Notes: generated by a model not told the origin, from the sequence alone. A stretch of 64,000 bases of DNA from Burkholderia pyrrocinia (GCF_018417535.1 NZ_CP070978.1:2976001-3040000), one strand, 5' to 3'; shown: positions 49,101 to 57,020, counted from the stretch's first letter. Translations and numbers: made by a program.

Positions 49101-51723
49101 CGGCACGCTGACCGGCGGGGCGGGCACCAACGTGAACCTGGGCGCGAATGCGCTGACGCTGAACGGCACCGGCAGCAGTACGTTCGGCGGTGCGATCGGC
49201 GGCACCGGCGGCGTGACGCTCGCGGGCACCGGCACGCAAACGCTGACGGGCGCGAACACGTACATCGGCGGCACGACGATCAACGGCGGCGGCACGCTGG
49301 CGCTGGGCGCGGGCGGCAGCCTCGCATCGACCGGCGCGGTGAACCTGGCCGGCACGGGTGCGACCTTCGACGTGAGTGGCGCGTCGAGCACGCAGACGGT
49401 TGGCACGCTGAGCGGCGCCGCGGGCACGAACGTGAATCTCGGCACGAATGCGCTGACGCTGAACGGCAACGGCGCCGGCACGTTCGGCGGGACGATCGGC
49501 GGTGCGGGCGGCGTGACGGTTGCCGGTACCGGCACGCAGACACTGACGGGCGCGAACACGTATACCGGCGGTACGACGATCAACGGCGGCAGTACGCTCG
49601 CGCTGGGCTCGGGCGGCAGTCTTGCGTCGACGGGCGCGGTGAATCTCGCCGGCGCGGGTGCGACGTTCGACGTGAGCGGCGCGACGGGCGCACAGACGGT
49701 TGGTGCGCTGTCCGGCGGTGCCGGCACCAGCGTGAGTCTCGGCGCGACCGCGCTGACGCTGAACGGCGGCGGCACCGCATTCGGCGGCACGGTCGGCGGC
49801 TCGGGCGGCGTCACGGTGGCGAGCGGCACGCAGGTGCTGACCGGCAGCAACACGTACACGGGCGGCACCACGATCGCGGCCGGCGGCACGCTGCAACTCG
49901 GCAACGGCGGCACGTCGGGCAGCATTGCCGGCAACGTCGTCGACAACGGCGCGCTGGTCTTCAATCAGTCCGGCAACGTGACGGTTGCAAGCGTGCTGTC
50001 CGGCACGGGGGCGCTGACGCAGGCCGGCAGCGGGCAACTGACGCTGACGGGCACGAACACGCTGAGCGGCCCGACCACGGTCAGCGCGGGCACGCTCGCC
50101 GTCAACGGTTCGCTCGGCCAGTCGGCCGTGACCGTGCAGAACGGTGCGACGCTGACCGGCACCGGCACGGTCGGCGGCCTCGTGGTGCAGGGCGGCGCGA
50201 CGGCGGCCGCATCGCAGCCGGGCGCGGCGCTGAACGTGGCCGGCAACGTCACGTTCCAGCCCGGTTCGACGTTCCAGGTCGCGGCCACGCCGCAGCAAAG
50301 CGGCAGCGTCGCCGCGGGCGGCACGGCGACGCTGAACGGCGGCACCGTGCAGGTGCTCGCGAACCAGAGCGGCTACCAGCCGAGCACGACCTACACGATC
50401 CTCACTGCAGCGTCGGGCGTGCAGGGTGCGTTCAGCCAGGTGAATGCGAACTACGCGTTCCTGAATCCGACGCTCAGCTACGATCCGGATCACGTGTACC
50501 TGCGACTGGTCGAGAACGGCACCTCGCTGCCCGACGTCGCGACGACGCCGAACCAGCGCTCGGTCGCGACCGCGCTCGGCGGGCTCGGCGCCGGCAACCC
50601 GCTGTACGACGCGGTGCTGACGACCGACGTGGGCACCGCGCGACGCGCGTACGGGCTGCTCGACGGCGAACTGCAGGCGAGCCTGAAGAGCATGCTGCTG
50701 CTCGACAGCCGTTATGTGCGCGATGCGGTGACCGATCGCGTTCGCCAGGGCCTCGCGCCCGGATCGGGCCCGCTCGCGGCGCTGTCGTCGGGCGGCGCCG
50801 CGCTGTGCGGCGACAACACGGCCGGCGCGGTCGACCCGACGCTGCCGCCGGAACGCCGGATCGGTTCGCGCGAGGGCTGCTACGGTGGCACGCCTTACCA
50901 GCCGGTCGTCTGGGGGCAGGCGTTCGGCGGCCGCAGCCGGCTTGCCGGTGACGGCAACGCGTCGACGATCAACCGCAGCATGACGGGTTTCATCGCCGGT
51001 GCCGACATGGCGCTCAACGACAAGTGGCGCGCGGGCCTGGCAGCGGGCGTCACGCACAGCTCGCTCGACAACGACCAGAGTTCGTCCGCGTCGGTGAACA
51101 GCTACTACCTGTCGCTGTACGGCGGCGCGCAGTACGGTGCGCTCGGCGTGCGCGGCGGCGCGTCGTACACGTGGTACCGGATCAACAGCGACCGTTATCC
51201 GGGCTTCGCGGGCTTCTCCGATCACGACTCGGCCGGCTATAACGCGAATTCGGCGCAGGTGTTCGGCGAAGTCGGCTACGCGCTGCCGGTCGGGCCCGTC
51301 GCGATCGAACCGTTCGCGGGCCTCGCGTACGTGAACCTGCATACCGACGGCTATACGGAAAGCGGCGGCGCGGCAGCGTTGCGAGCCGGCGGCGAGACGA
51401 CCCACGTCGGCTTCTCGACGCTCGGCCTGCGCGCGGCGTCGCAGCTCGGCTCGATCGGGAGCGGCACGTTCACCGCGCGGGGGACGGTCGGCTGGCGCCA
51501 TGCGTTCGGCAACGTGCGGCCGTCGTCGGCGTTCACGTTCGCGAACGGCGGCACGTCGTTCCAGGTATCGGGCGTGCCGATTGCGCGCGACAGCGCGGTG
51601 CTCGAAGCCGGCATCGACGCGAACATCACGAAGCGCCTGACGCTCGGCCTCACGTACAGCGGCCAGTACGGCAGCGGCGTGCGCGACAACGCGGTGCTCG
51701 GCAACATCTTGTGGAAGTTCTGA
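43129..51723 (+). CDS. Giant repeat-rich autotransporter adhesin (type Va)
   Basis: A protein of 2,864 residues. A signal peptide (about residues 1-36, ending IVPAQA) is followed by a very long beta-helix passenger. The passenger is rich in Gly, Ala, Thr and Asn and built from passenger-associated transport repeats (GANTYTGGTT units). A C-terminal autotransporter barrel occupies about residues 2594-2864 and ends in LWKF, with the expected terminal Phe. The start at 43129 is set by GAGGGAAAGC; earlier ATG codons at 43117 and 43054 are alternatives. It should be a surface adhesin or biofilm protein. About eleven repeats are near-identical 300-bp units, listed separately. It follows an AT-rich leader and ends in a strong terminator. 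Confidence 0.93.
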   Translation: MNLARSKKAGEPFPRLLLPTGVFLALSGAGIVPAQATCSSAGTTVTCSGVANPLAPSYSNGANNLNVTVNPGASVGVLLGVGGTAMSLTGNGVTLTNNGTIDPSALGTGLGVLSSGTVVGNASASNTTVINNGTMNGSTGVAISGVTGMALSVQNGTGGTSNITNTGTIGSSPLVGATLVGADAPVVAAYGGGQVNMSNSGTITGRVSFGSNGTPGQGNTFTNSGTINGGVSMGANSTNTFNAVTGSSVNTAGGTGGAFNITVGPITIGVAATGVVDGGAGGNNTLVLQQGATTNGTIAVNNYINFNHLDVNAGNWTINGASTAQDATLNGGVAIVGNNASLGTGNVTANGGALQAGAAGLDVANNVTLNAGGMTVQGTNGLTLSGTVSGGGALTKNDGGTLTLSGANTYTGGTNLNGGGLVVGNTASLGTGALNVNTNASLDTSTNVTLGNAVNLATGSTLTIGGSNSLGLAGSISGAGGLVKNGAATTMLTGANTYTGDTTINSGTLALGAGGSLAATGTVNLTGAGATFDVSGATGAQTIGSLAGAAGTNVSLGGNSLTLDGSGNATYAGTIGGTGGVTLSGTGTQALTGSNTYTGGTNLNGGNLVVGSNTSLGLGAVNVNGSSTLDATTNVSLANGVNIATGTTLTLGGSTSLGLGGVIAGGGGLVKNGAAAVTLSGANTYTGGTTLNAGGLVLGNGSALGTGALTVGGAATLDTTTNLSVGNAIDLGTGAALTLGGSNNLGLSGAISGAGSLVKNGAATTTLTGANTYTGGTTVNAGTLALGAGGSLAATGTVNLANAGAALDISTGGAQAIGALSGAAGTSVSLGGNALTLGGTASGTFSGAISGTGGLTLAGTGTQTLNGASTYSGGTNLNSGSVVLGNNAALGTGALNVGGAATLDTNASVTVANAVNLAGSGATLTLGGSNALALSGGISGAGALVKNGAATTTLTGANTYTGGTTINSGTLALGAGGSFATTGAVNLAGAGAALDLSGATGAQSLGALSGVAGTNVNLGGNALTLGGTASGAFSGLIGGTGSLTLAGTGTQTLNGANTYTGGTNLNSGGLVLGNAAALGTGALNVGGAATLDTNASLTVGNAVNLGTGAALTLGGSNALGLSGAIAGAGSLVKNGAATTTLTGANTYTGGTTINAGTLALGAGGSLAETGAVNLAGAGATFNLSGATGAQTIGALSGAAGTNVNLGGNGLTLSGTASGTFGGAIGGTGGVTLAGTGTQTLTGANTYTGGTTIDGGSTLALGAGGSLASSGAVNLAGAGATFNLGGASGAQTIGALSGAAGTIVSLGGNGLTLSGGGNHAFGGTIGGTGGVTLAGAGTQTLTGANTYTGGTTIDGGSTLALGAGGSLASAGTVNLAGAGATFNLSGASGAQTIGALAGVAGTSVNLGTNALTLNGSGSSTFGGTIGGAGGVTVAGTGTQTLTGANTYTGGTTIDGGSTLALGAGGSLASGSAVNLAGAGATFDVSGATGAQTVGALSGAAGTNVNLGANALTLNGSGNSTFGGAIGGTGGVTLAGTGTQTLTGANTYTGGTTIDGGSTLALGAGGSLAASGAVNLAGAGATFNLGGASGAQTIGTLNGAAGTNVNLGANALTLSGSGGTFGGAIGGTGGVTFAGAGTQTLTGANSYTGGTTIDGGSTLALGAGGSLASGSAVNLAGAGATFNLSGATGTQTIGTLSGAAGTAVNLGTNALTLNGSGNSTFGGAIGGTGGLTLAGTGTQTLTGANTYTGGTTIDGGSTLALGAGGSLAASGAVNLAGAGATFNLSGASGAQTIGALTGVAGTNVNLGANALTLSGNGASTFGGAIDGTGGLTLAGTGTQTLTGANTYTGGTTINGGGTLALGAGGSLASTGAVNLAGAGATFNLSGASGAQTIGTLAGVAGTAVNLGTNALTLNGSGAGTFGGTIGGAGSVTLAGTGTQTLTGANTYTGGTTINGGSTLALGAGGSLASGSAVNLAGTGATFNLSGATGAQTIGTLTGGAGTNVNLGANALTLNGTGSSTFGGAIGGTGGVTLAGTGTQTLTGANTYIGGTTINGGGTLALGAGGSLASTGAVNLAGTGATFDVSGASSTQTVGTLSGAAGTNVNLGTNALTLNGNGAGTFGGTIGGAGGVTVAGTGTQTLTGANTYTGGTTINGGSTLALGSGGSLASTGAVNLAGAGATFDVSGATGAQTVGALSGGAGTSVSLGATALTLNGGGTAFGGTVGGSGGVTVASGTQVLTGSNTYTGGTTIAAGGTLQLGNGGTSGSIAGNVVDNGALVFNQSGNVTVASVLSGTGALTQAGSGQLTLTGTNTLSGPTTVSAGTLAVNGSLGQSAVTVQNGATLTGTGTVGGLVVQGGATAAASQPGAALNVAGNVTFQPGSTFQVAATPQQSGSVAAGGTATLNGGTVQVLANQSGYQPSTTYTILTAASGVQGAFSQVNANYAFLNPTLSYDPDHVYLRLVENGTSLPDVATTPNQRSVATALGGLGAGNPLYDAVLTTDVGTARRAYGLLDGELQASLKSMLLLDSRYVRDAVTDRVRQGLAPGSGPLAALSSGGAALCGDNTAGAVDPTLPPERRIGSREGCYGGTPYQPVVWGQAFGGRSRLAGDGNASTINRSMTGFIAGADMALNDKWRAGLAAGVTHSSLDNDQSSSASVNSYYLSLYGGAQYGALGVRGGASYTWYRINSDRYPGFAGFSDHDSAGYNANSAQVFGEVGYALPVGPVAIEPFAGLAYVNLHTDGYTESGGAAALRAGGETTHVGFSTLGLRAASQLGSIGSGTFTARGTVGWRHAFGNVRPSSAFTFANGGTSFQVSGVPIARDSAVLEAGIDANITKRLTLGLTYSGQYGSGVRDNAVLGNILWKF
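46560..49860 (+). repeat. About eleven tandem 300-bp (100-residue) repeats in the autotransporter passenger
   Basis: Units beginning GTQTLTGANTYTGGTTI recur at almost exactly 300-bp intervals (near 46840, 47140, 47440, 47740, 48037, 48337, 48637, 48937, 49237 and 49537); one unit is 297 bp. Each encodes TYTGGTTI..GSTLALGAGGSLA..GAVNLAGAGATF..SGA.GAQTIG.L.G.AGT.VNLG. Nucleotide identity between units is high, which implies recent duplication or gene conversion. Upstream, from 44340 to 46560, two longer alternating unit types are more diverged. Confidence 0.9.
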
Positions 51724-51755
51724 CCGGCGCGTAACACGCGCGCATCGGCGCCGGC

Positions 51756-51798
51756 CCGCGATGCCATGCGGCGACGGAAACGTCGCCTGGCATCGCGG
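51756..51798 (+). terminator. Intrinsic terminator with 18-bp stem and GAAA loop
   Basis: CCGCGATGCCA (51756-51766) pairs with TGGCATCGCGG (51788-51798), and GGCGACG (51770-51776) with CGTCGCC (51781-51787), around a GAAA tetraloop; three bases bulge on the left side. It lies 32 bp after the autotransporter stop. No long T-run follows, only CCGTTTCG. Confidence 0.75.
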
Positions 51799-51891
51799 CC
51801 GTTTCGACGCTGCGCGTGCCCCCCGTTCTGGCCTATCCTGTGCGAAACACGCGATGCGCGCCGCGCGTTGCGCCCCGACACAGGAGCATCG

Positions 51892-54114
51892 ATGCCGAAT
51901 CACGCCGAAGCCACGACGACGCAGGCGCCGCAAGTCGCGCCTGCTGCCCCGACCCCAGCGCCGGGCCCCGCATTCATCGCGCCCGAGGCCGATCCGCAGG
52001 CGCTCGCGCGCAACAACCAGTACGTGCTGAAATCCGGCGACGCATTCGTGGTCGGCGACGCGCTCGGCGACATCGGCGGTCACGACGACGGCCTGTTCGT
52101 CGACGACATGCGCGTGTTGTCGAAATGGCGCCTGACGTTCGGCGGCCGCGCGCCGTCGCTGCTGTCGGGCGCGACGAGCGCCGACAACGCATCGTTCACC
52201 GCGCACCTGACGAACCGCCCGTTGCCGCCGCTCGGCGGCCGCGAGACGCCCGAGGGCGTGATCCATATCGAGCGGATGCGCGTGCTAGCGGGCGACGTGC
52301 TTTACGAGGCGCTGACGCTCACGAACTACGGCGCGAGCGAAGCCGAAGTGCCGCTGTCGCTGTCGTTCGCGGCCGATTTCAAGGACATGTTCGAGGTGCG
52401 CGGCACGCAGCGCCCGAAGCGCGGCACCGTGGGGGCGCCGCGCGTCGACGCGGGCGCGGTGCGGCTGCGCTACGACGGCCTCGACGGCGTCGAGCGCAAC
52501 GTGACCGTGCATTTCTCGCCGGCGCCCGATGCGCTGTCGGTCGATCGTGCCGACTACACGCTGACGATCGCCGCGCAGGCGTGCGTGTCGATCTACCTGA
52601 CCGTCGACGCGACGCTCGGCCCGGCGCACAGCGAAGCGCCCGGGTGCGGCCGCGTCGCGCTGCGCACCGCGCTCGTCGGCGTGCATCGCGAGATGCGCGC
52701 GCGGCGCGAGTCGATGGCGCGCGTGAACACCGGCAATCCGCTGTTCGACGCCTGGCTCGACCGTTCGCTCGCGGATCTCGGGCTGCTTACGACGCAGCTC
52801 GACACGGGGCCGTACCCGTATGCGGGCATTCCGTGGTTCTCGACGCCGTTCGGCCGCGACGCGGTGATCACGTCGCTGCAGATGCTGTGGCTGCAGCCGT
52901 CGCTCGCACGCGGCGTGCTGCGTTTCCTGGCCGAGCACCAGGCGCGCGAGACGTCCGCGTTCCGCGACGCGGAGCCCGGCAAAATCATGCACGAATTCCG
53001 CCGCAGCGAGATGGCCGCGACGGGCGAGGTGCCGTTTGCGCTGTACTACGGCGGCGTCGACACGACTCCGCTGTTCATCGTGCTGGCCGGCGCGTACGTC
53101 GAACGCACCGGCGACGATGCGCTGATCGACGAGCTGTGGCCCGCACTCGAACGCGCCGCGCAATGGGTGATCGACAAGTGCGACCGCAATCCTTATGGAC
53201 TGCTCGATTACCAGCGCACGTCGGAGCGCGGCCTCGCGAACCAGGGCTGGAAGGACAGCCACGACTCGGTGTTCCATGCGGACGGCCGCTTCCCGGACGG
53301 GCCGATCGCGCTCGTCGAAGTGCAGGCCTATGCGTGCGCGGCGTTCGATGCGATGTCGGCATGCTCGCACCGGCGCGGCCATGCGGCCGACGCCACGCGC
53401 TACGCGCTGCGCGCGAAGACGCTGCGCGAGCAGGTCGACGCGCTGTTCTGGATGCCGGAAGGCGATTTCTACGGGATCGCACTCGACGGTCATGGCGACC
53501 TGTGCCGCGTGTTCGCATCGAACGCGGGCCACCTGCTCGCGTTCGGGCTGCCCGACGCCGAGCGCGGCGCGGCGGTCGCCGGCGTGCTCGGCTCGACGCT
53601 GTTCCAGACGGGCTGGGGCATCCGCACGCTCGCGGCCGGCCAGCCGCGCTTCAACCCGATGGCGTATCACAACGGTTCGGTGTGGCCGCACGACAATGCG
53701 CTCATCGCCCGCGGCCTCGCGCGCTACGGAGACAAGACGGCCGCGGTGAACCTGTTGCGCGCGCTGTTCGAGGCGGCGGTGAGCTTCGAGATGCGCTTGC
53801 CGGAGCTGTTCTGCGGGTTCCCGCGCCGGCGCGGCGAACCGCCGACCGCGTATCCGGTCGCGTGCCTGCCGCAGGCGTGGGCGGCCGGTGCGCCGTTCAT
53901 GATGCTGCAGGCGTGCCTCGGCGTGAGCATCGATGCGTCGCGCCACGAGGTGCGCGTCGAGCGCCCGACGCTGCCGGAAGGCGTCGACTGGTTGCGGATC
54001 GACGCGCTGCGCGTCGGCGACGAAACCGTGTCGCTGACGTTCCGCCGCGTCGACGGCCAGGTCGTCGCGTCGGCGGAGCAGCCGGGCCGCGTGAAGGTGA
54101 TCGCGGTGCTGTAA
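51892..54114 (+). CDS. Amylo-alpha-1,6-glucosidase / glycogen-debranching family protein
   Basis: A protein of 740 residues. An N-terminal beta-sandwich domain (about residues 40-240, NNQYVLKSGDAFVVGDALGDI, the glycogen debranching N-terminal family) precedes a C-terminal (alpha/alpha)6 barrel (about 290-720). The barrel has IPWFSTPFGRDAVITSLQML, NQGWKDSHDSVFHADG and the late FNPMAYHNGSVWPHDNALIARG segment, typical of GH-family debranching enzymes. It hydrolyses alpha-1,6 branches or related glucans; the substrate here is unknown. The ATG at 51892 follows CAGGAGC; the frame extends upstream through the terminator stem but that part is not coding. Confidence 0.88.
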   Translation: MPNHAEATTTQAPQVAPAAPTPAPGPAFIAPEADPQALARNNQYVLKSGDAFVVGDALGDIGGHDDGLFVDDMRVLSKWRLTFGGRAPSLLSGATSADNASFTAHLTNRPLPPLGGRETPEGVIHIERMRVLAGDVLYEALTLTNYGASEAEVPLSLSFAADFKDMFEVRGTQRPKRGTVGAPRVDAGAVRLRYDGLDGVERNVTVHFSPAPDALSVDRADYTLTIAAQACVSIYLTVDATLGPAHSEAPGCGRVALRTALVGVHREMRARRESMARVNTGNPLFDAWLDRSLADLGLLTTQLDTGPYPYAGIPWFSTPFGRDAVITSLQMLWLQPSLARGVLRFLAEHQARETSAFRDAEPGKIMHEFRRSEMAATGEVPFALYYGGVDTTPLFIVLAGAYVERTGDDALIDELWPALERAAQWVIDKCDRNPYGLLDYQRTSERGLANQGWKDSHDSVFHADGRFPDGPIALVEVQAYACAAFDAMSACSHRRGHAADATRYALRAKTLREQVDALFWMPEGDFYGIALDGHGDLCRVFASNAGHLLAFGLPDAERGAAVAGVLGSTLFQTGWGIRTLAAGQPRFNPMAYHNGSVWPHDNALIARGLARYGDKTAAVNLLRALFEAAVSFEMRLPELFCGFPRRRGEPPTAYPVACLPQAWAAGAPFMMLQACLGVSIDASRHEVRVERPTLPEGVDWLRIDALRVGDETVSLTFRRVDGQVVASAEQPGRVKVIAVL

Positions 54115-54123
54115 TGCGGCGAC

Positions 54124-54159
54124 GTGCGAACGTTGCGCGATGTCGCGGCACGTTCGCGC
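54124..54159 (+). terminator. Hairpin after the debranching-enzyme gene
   Basis: GTGCGAACGT (54124-54133) pairs with ACGTTCGCGC (54150-54159), with one G-T wobble, around a 16-nt loop, 9 bp after the stop codon. There is no T-run, so factor-independent termination is uncertain. Confidence 0.4.
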
Positions 54160-54210
54160 GCAGCGGCATAGAATCGTGACATGACCCCTGAACGATGGCG
54201 GAGGTAGACG

Positions 54211-54462
54211 ATGACGACCGACAACCGGCCCGACGACGGCGAGCAGAAGCTCGAGAATCTGGAAGCGGCGGTCGACCACCTGCACAAGTCGATCGAATCG
54301 CAGAGCATCGCGGTCGGCGCGGCGAAGGGCATCCTGTTCAGCCTGATCGAAACGCTCGGCGCACTGATCGGCGATCCCGACCTGCCCGAGCATGCGCGCT
54401 CGGGTTACGAGGCGCTGCGCGACAAGGCGAGCGAATTGCGCGGCGGGCTCGACCGGCATTGA
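54211..54462 (+). CDS. Small acidic protein of unknown function
   Basis: A protein of 83 residues with a strong ribosome-binding site (GGCGGAGGT) before the ATG. It is charged and probably helical (EQKLENLEAAVDHLHKSIESQS), with a short hydrophobic middle (GILFSLIETLGALIG). No family is recognised. It lies 96 bp after the debranching enzyme and before the first of the intergenic repeats. Its codon use matches neighbouring genes, which supports it being real. Confidence 0.6.
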   Translation: MTTDNRPDDGEQKLENLEAAVDHLHKSIESQSIAVGAAKGILFSLIETLGALIGDPDLPEHARSGYEALRDKASELRGGLDRH

Positions 54463-54505
54463 CGGACGGGCAGCGCCGGCGCTGCCCGATCTTGCAGACG
54501 AAACA

Positions 54506-54583
54506 CAAACCCCCGTGCGCTCAATGAGTTAGGCGGCCGATGCGCAGGATATCCACAAGCTTGCCAACAAATTCTGTGGAGAA
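54506..54583 (+). repeat. Paired DnaA-box-like intergenic repeat, copy 1
   Basis: Left box TATCCACA at 54550-54557, GCTTGCCAACAAA in the middle, right box TGTGGAGAA at 54575-54583. The upstream part contains ACAAACCCCCGTGCG and CAATGAGTTAGG, matching the other copies. Confidence 0.85.
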
Positions 54584-54675
54584 CCGGCCGGCCTCCGGCC
54601 GGGTGCGCAGCGCGTGCCCGCTGAGCGGTTCGAATGCCTTTCCGGTGCCACACCGTTGACCGGTCAAGGTCTGCG

Positions 54676-54757
54676 TATCGAATCCCCTTATGTATCAAGA
54701 TGTTACGCGTTCGATCTGACGGATATCCACAGGCTTGCCAACAAAATCTGTGGACAA
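54676..54757 (+). repeat. Paired DnaA-box-like intergenic repeat, copy 2
   Basis: Left box TATCCACA at 54724-54731 and right box TGTGGACAA at 54749-54757, with GCTTGCCAACAAAATC between. The upstream half (CCCCTTATGTATCAAG) is more diverged than in other copies. Confidence 0.8.
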
Positions 54758-54860
54758 CTCGCAATCGATTGCGTCGCGATGGTTGAGGATCCGGCCTGAA
54801 CGCGGTCGGCGTGCGAGGCCCGTGCGCATGGGCTGCCCGATGTGTGCGTCGGCGCGGTAA

Positions 54861-54934
54861 TTCGTGCGCGATCAACGAGTTAGGTCCCGGGTACCCAGGA
54901 TATCCACATCCTTGCCAACACTTTCTGTGGACAA
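54861..54934 (+). repeat. Paired DnaA-box-like intergenic repeat, copy 3
   Basis: Left box TATCCACA at 54901-54908 and right box TGTGGACAA at 54926-54934. The preceding GATCAACGAGTTAGG matches the family consensus. It ends 11 bp from the penR stop codon. Confidence 0.85.
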
Positions 54935-54945
54935 GCGCAGCGGCG

Positions 54946-55836
54946 TTACGCGGCCGGCGCCGTGTCGGCCGCCTCGGCCGTAATCCAGTCGCGAAAGAGC
55001 GTCATCGCGGGCGTGAGCGGTTTCGACTTCAGCGACGTGAGCCAGTAGCCGCCGGCGCGCACGTCGATGTCGAGCGGCCGCGCGAGCAGGCCGAGCTGCA
55101 GTTCGCGCGCGAACATGCAGGCCGGCGCAAGCGCGACGCCCGCGCCCTGCATCGCGGCCTCGACCATCAGCCGCGACGAATCGAACACCGGCCCGTTGAC
55201 CGCCCACGGTTCGAGCTGCGCGGCGTCGAACCAGCCGAGCCATTCGTCGGTGCGGTACGAGCGCAGCAGCGTTTCATTGGCAAGATCGGCCGGCTGTGCG
55301 AGGCGCCGCGCGATTTCCGGCGCGCACAGCGCGGTGAGCGGCGCATCGAGCAGGCGCTCGTTGCGCGTCGCCGGCCAGTTGCCAACGCCAAAGCGGATCG
55401 CGAAGTCGAGGCCCTCGGCGGCGAGGTCGACGACGTTGTTGTTGGTCCGCAGCCTCAGCTCCACGAACGGGTGCGTATCGCCGAACTGCTTCAGCCGCGG
55501 CATTAGCCAGCCTAGGGCAAACGTGCCGACGACGCCGAGCGTCAACACCTCGCGGAAACGCCCGCCGTCGAACTGCTTGAGCACCGTCTCGATGCGGCTG
55601 AATGCATCGCTGAGCACGGGCAGCAGCGCGCGCCCCTCGTCGGTGAGCCCGAGGCCGCGCGGCAGCCGCGTGAACAGCGTGCAGCCGAGCCGTTCCTCGA
55701 GTGAGCGCACCTGCTGGCTGACCGCGGCCTGGGTCACGCTCAGCTCGAGGCCGGCGCGCGTGAAGTTCAGGTGGCGCGCGGACGATTCGAACGCGCGCAG
55801 CGCATTGAGCGGAAGATGAGGGCGGAGCTTCGTCAT
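54946..55836 (-). CDS. penR: LysR-type beta-lactamase regulator
   Basis: LysR regulator of 296 residues (MTKLRPHLPLNALRAFESSARHLNFTRAGLELSVTQAAVSQQVRSLE). It closely follows the AmpR/PenR pattern, including the characteristic N-terminal PLNALRAFE. It diverges from the class A beta-lactamase gene by 128 bp. AmpR-type regulators sense cell-wall recycling products and switch beta-lactamase expression between repression and activation; that role is inferred here. Its promoter overlaps the shared operator at 55867-55883. Confidence 0.9.
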   Translation of the reverse strand: MTKLRPHLPLNALRAFESSARHLNFTRAGLELSVTQAAVSQQVRSLEERLGCTLFTRLPRGLGLTDEGRALLPVLSDAFSRIETVLKQFDGGRFREVLTLGVVGTFALGWLMPRLKQFGDTHPFVELRLRTNNNVVDLAAEGLDFAIRFGVGNWPATRNERLLDAPLTALCAPEIARRLAQPADLANETLLRSYRTDEWLGWFDAAQLEPWAVNGPVFDSSRLMVEAAMQGAGVALAPACMFARELQLGLLARPLDIDVRAGGYWLTSLKSKPLTPAMTLFRDWITAEAADTAPAA

Positions 55837-55860
55837 AAGAATTTCTTTTGTCAGCGCTCA

Positions 55861-55900
55861 ATTATCGTTGCTTGTCAGGCAACCGTAAAGTCAAGATAGT
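55861..55900. promoter_or_regulatory. PenR operator with overlapping divergent promoters
   Basis: Inverted repeat GTTGC (55867-55871) - N7 - GCAAC (55879-55883). On the minus strand it exactly fills the 17-bp spacer between TTTACG (-35, 55884-55889) and GATAAT (-10, 55861-55866) of penR. On the plus strand TTGTCA (55872-55877), N17 and GATAGT (55895-55900) can serve the beta-lactamase gene. Confidence 0.6.
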
Positions 55901-55964
55901 GCTGTCTCGGCGGCCGGCCGTTTTCACCACCATTGCGCCGCCATTCCACCACGAGACAACCGAC

Positions 55965-56876
55965 ATGACCTATTCATCGAAACGTCGAACCCTGTTGCTG
56001 GCCGCCGCGACGGCGCCGCTCGTCCTGACCGTCACCGCGTGCGCGTCGGCGCAGACCGCCGCGCCGGACGAGGCCGCCATGCCGGACGCGGCAGCCGCGG
56101 CGACGTTTGCCCAGCTCGAACGCGACGCGGGCGGCCGTCTCGGCGTGTGCGCGATCGACACCGCGAGCGGCCGGCGCGTGGCGCATCGCGCCGACGAGCG
56201 CTTCCCGTTCTGCAGCACGTTCAAGGCGATGCTGAGTGCGGCGGTGCTCGCGCAGAGCGTCGCGCGTCCGGCATTGCTGCAACAGCGCGTGACGTACGGA
56301 AAGGCCGATCTCGTCAACTATTCGCCGGTGACGGAGAAGCAGGTCGGCGCGGGCATGACGGTCGCCGAACTGTGCGAGGCCACGATCCAGTACAGCGACA
56401 ACTCGGCCGCGAACCTGCTGATGAAGCTGATCGGCGGCCCGTCGGCGGTGACCGCATACGCGCGCTCGATCGGCGACGACACGTTCCGGCTCGATCGATG
56501 GGAAACCGAACTGAATACCGCACTGCCGGGCGACTTGCGCGACACGACGACGCCCGCCGCGATGGCTGCGAGCATGCGCGTGCTGACGCTCGGCGACGCG
56601 TTGCCGGCCGCGCAGCGTGCACAGCTCGTGGCCTGGCTGCGCGGCAACAAGGTCGGCGACAAGCGGATTCGCGCGGGCGTGCCGGCCGGGTGGACGGTCG
56701 GCGACAAGACGGGCACCGGCGACTACGGGACGACGAACGACGCGGGCGTCGTGTGGTCGCCGTCGCGTGCACCGATCGTGCTGGTCGTGTACTACACGCA
56801 GGCGCGTGCCGATGCGCGGGCGAAGGACGACGTGATCGCCGACGTCGCGCGCGTCGTGGTTGCGGCGTTCGGTTGA
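55965..56876 (+). CDS. penA: Class A beta-lactamase (Pen type)
   Basis: Serine beta-lactamase of 303 residues. All class A motifs are present: FCSTFK (Ser84 = Ambler Ser70, Lys87, preceded by Cys as in Burkholderia Pen enzymes), YSDN (Ambler 130), RWETELN (Glu166) and KTGTGDYG (Lys234). The N-terminus [12 protein letters not shown] with a later LTVTAC lipobox (Cys26) fits a Tat-exported lipoprotein, as described for Burkholderia PenA. The start at 55965 gives this signal. It is regulated by the divergent PenR. Naming as penA or penB depends on species. Confidence 0.93.
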   Translation: MTYSSKRRTLLLAAATAPLVLTVTACASAQTAAPDEAAMPDAAAAATFAQLERDAGGRLGVCAIDTASGRRVAHRADERFPFCSTFKAMLSAAVLAQSVARPALLQQRVTYGKADLVNYSPVTEKQVGAGMTVAELCEATIQYSDNSAANLLMKLIGGPSAVTAYARSIGDDTFRLDRWETELNTALPGDLRDTTTPAAMAASMRVLTLGDALPAAQRAQLVAWLRGNKVGDKRIRAGVPAGWTVGDKTGTGDYGTTNDAGVVWSPSRAPIVLVVYYTQARADARAKDDVIADVARVVVAAFG

Positions 56877-56942
56877 GCAGGGCGATGCGGCGTGCGTGGC
56901 GGGATGCGCATGCACGCCGTGCCGCAGTCGTGACCCGCGAGA

Positions 56943-57020
56943 TCAAACGTTGTGCGATCAACGACTTAGGTCGCGCATGCTCAGGATATCCACATGCTTG
57001 CCAACAAAAATTGTGGACAA
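56943..57020 (+). repeat. Paired DnaA-box-like intergenic repeat, copy 4
   Basis: Left box TATCCACA at 56987-56994 and right box TTGTGGACAA at 57011-57020. The upstream GATCAACGACTTAGG matches the consensus. Confidence 0.85.

Larger units (their letters stand above)
54463..54945. other. Intergenic region occupied by three repeat copies
   Basis: No gene is supported here. The 483 bp between the small acidic protein and penR carry copies 1-3 of the DnaA-box-like repeat, which account for about half of the region. Confidence 0.7.

Noticed and set aside
43105..52266. Open minus-strand frame of about 3,050 codons opposite the autotransporter, plus others at 46566-48659 and 48660-49964
   Set aside because: They mirror the Gly/Ala/Thr-rich repeats in G+C-rich DNA; their predicted products are low-complexity Arg/Ala or Pro/Val strings with no family features.
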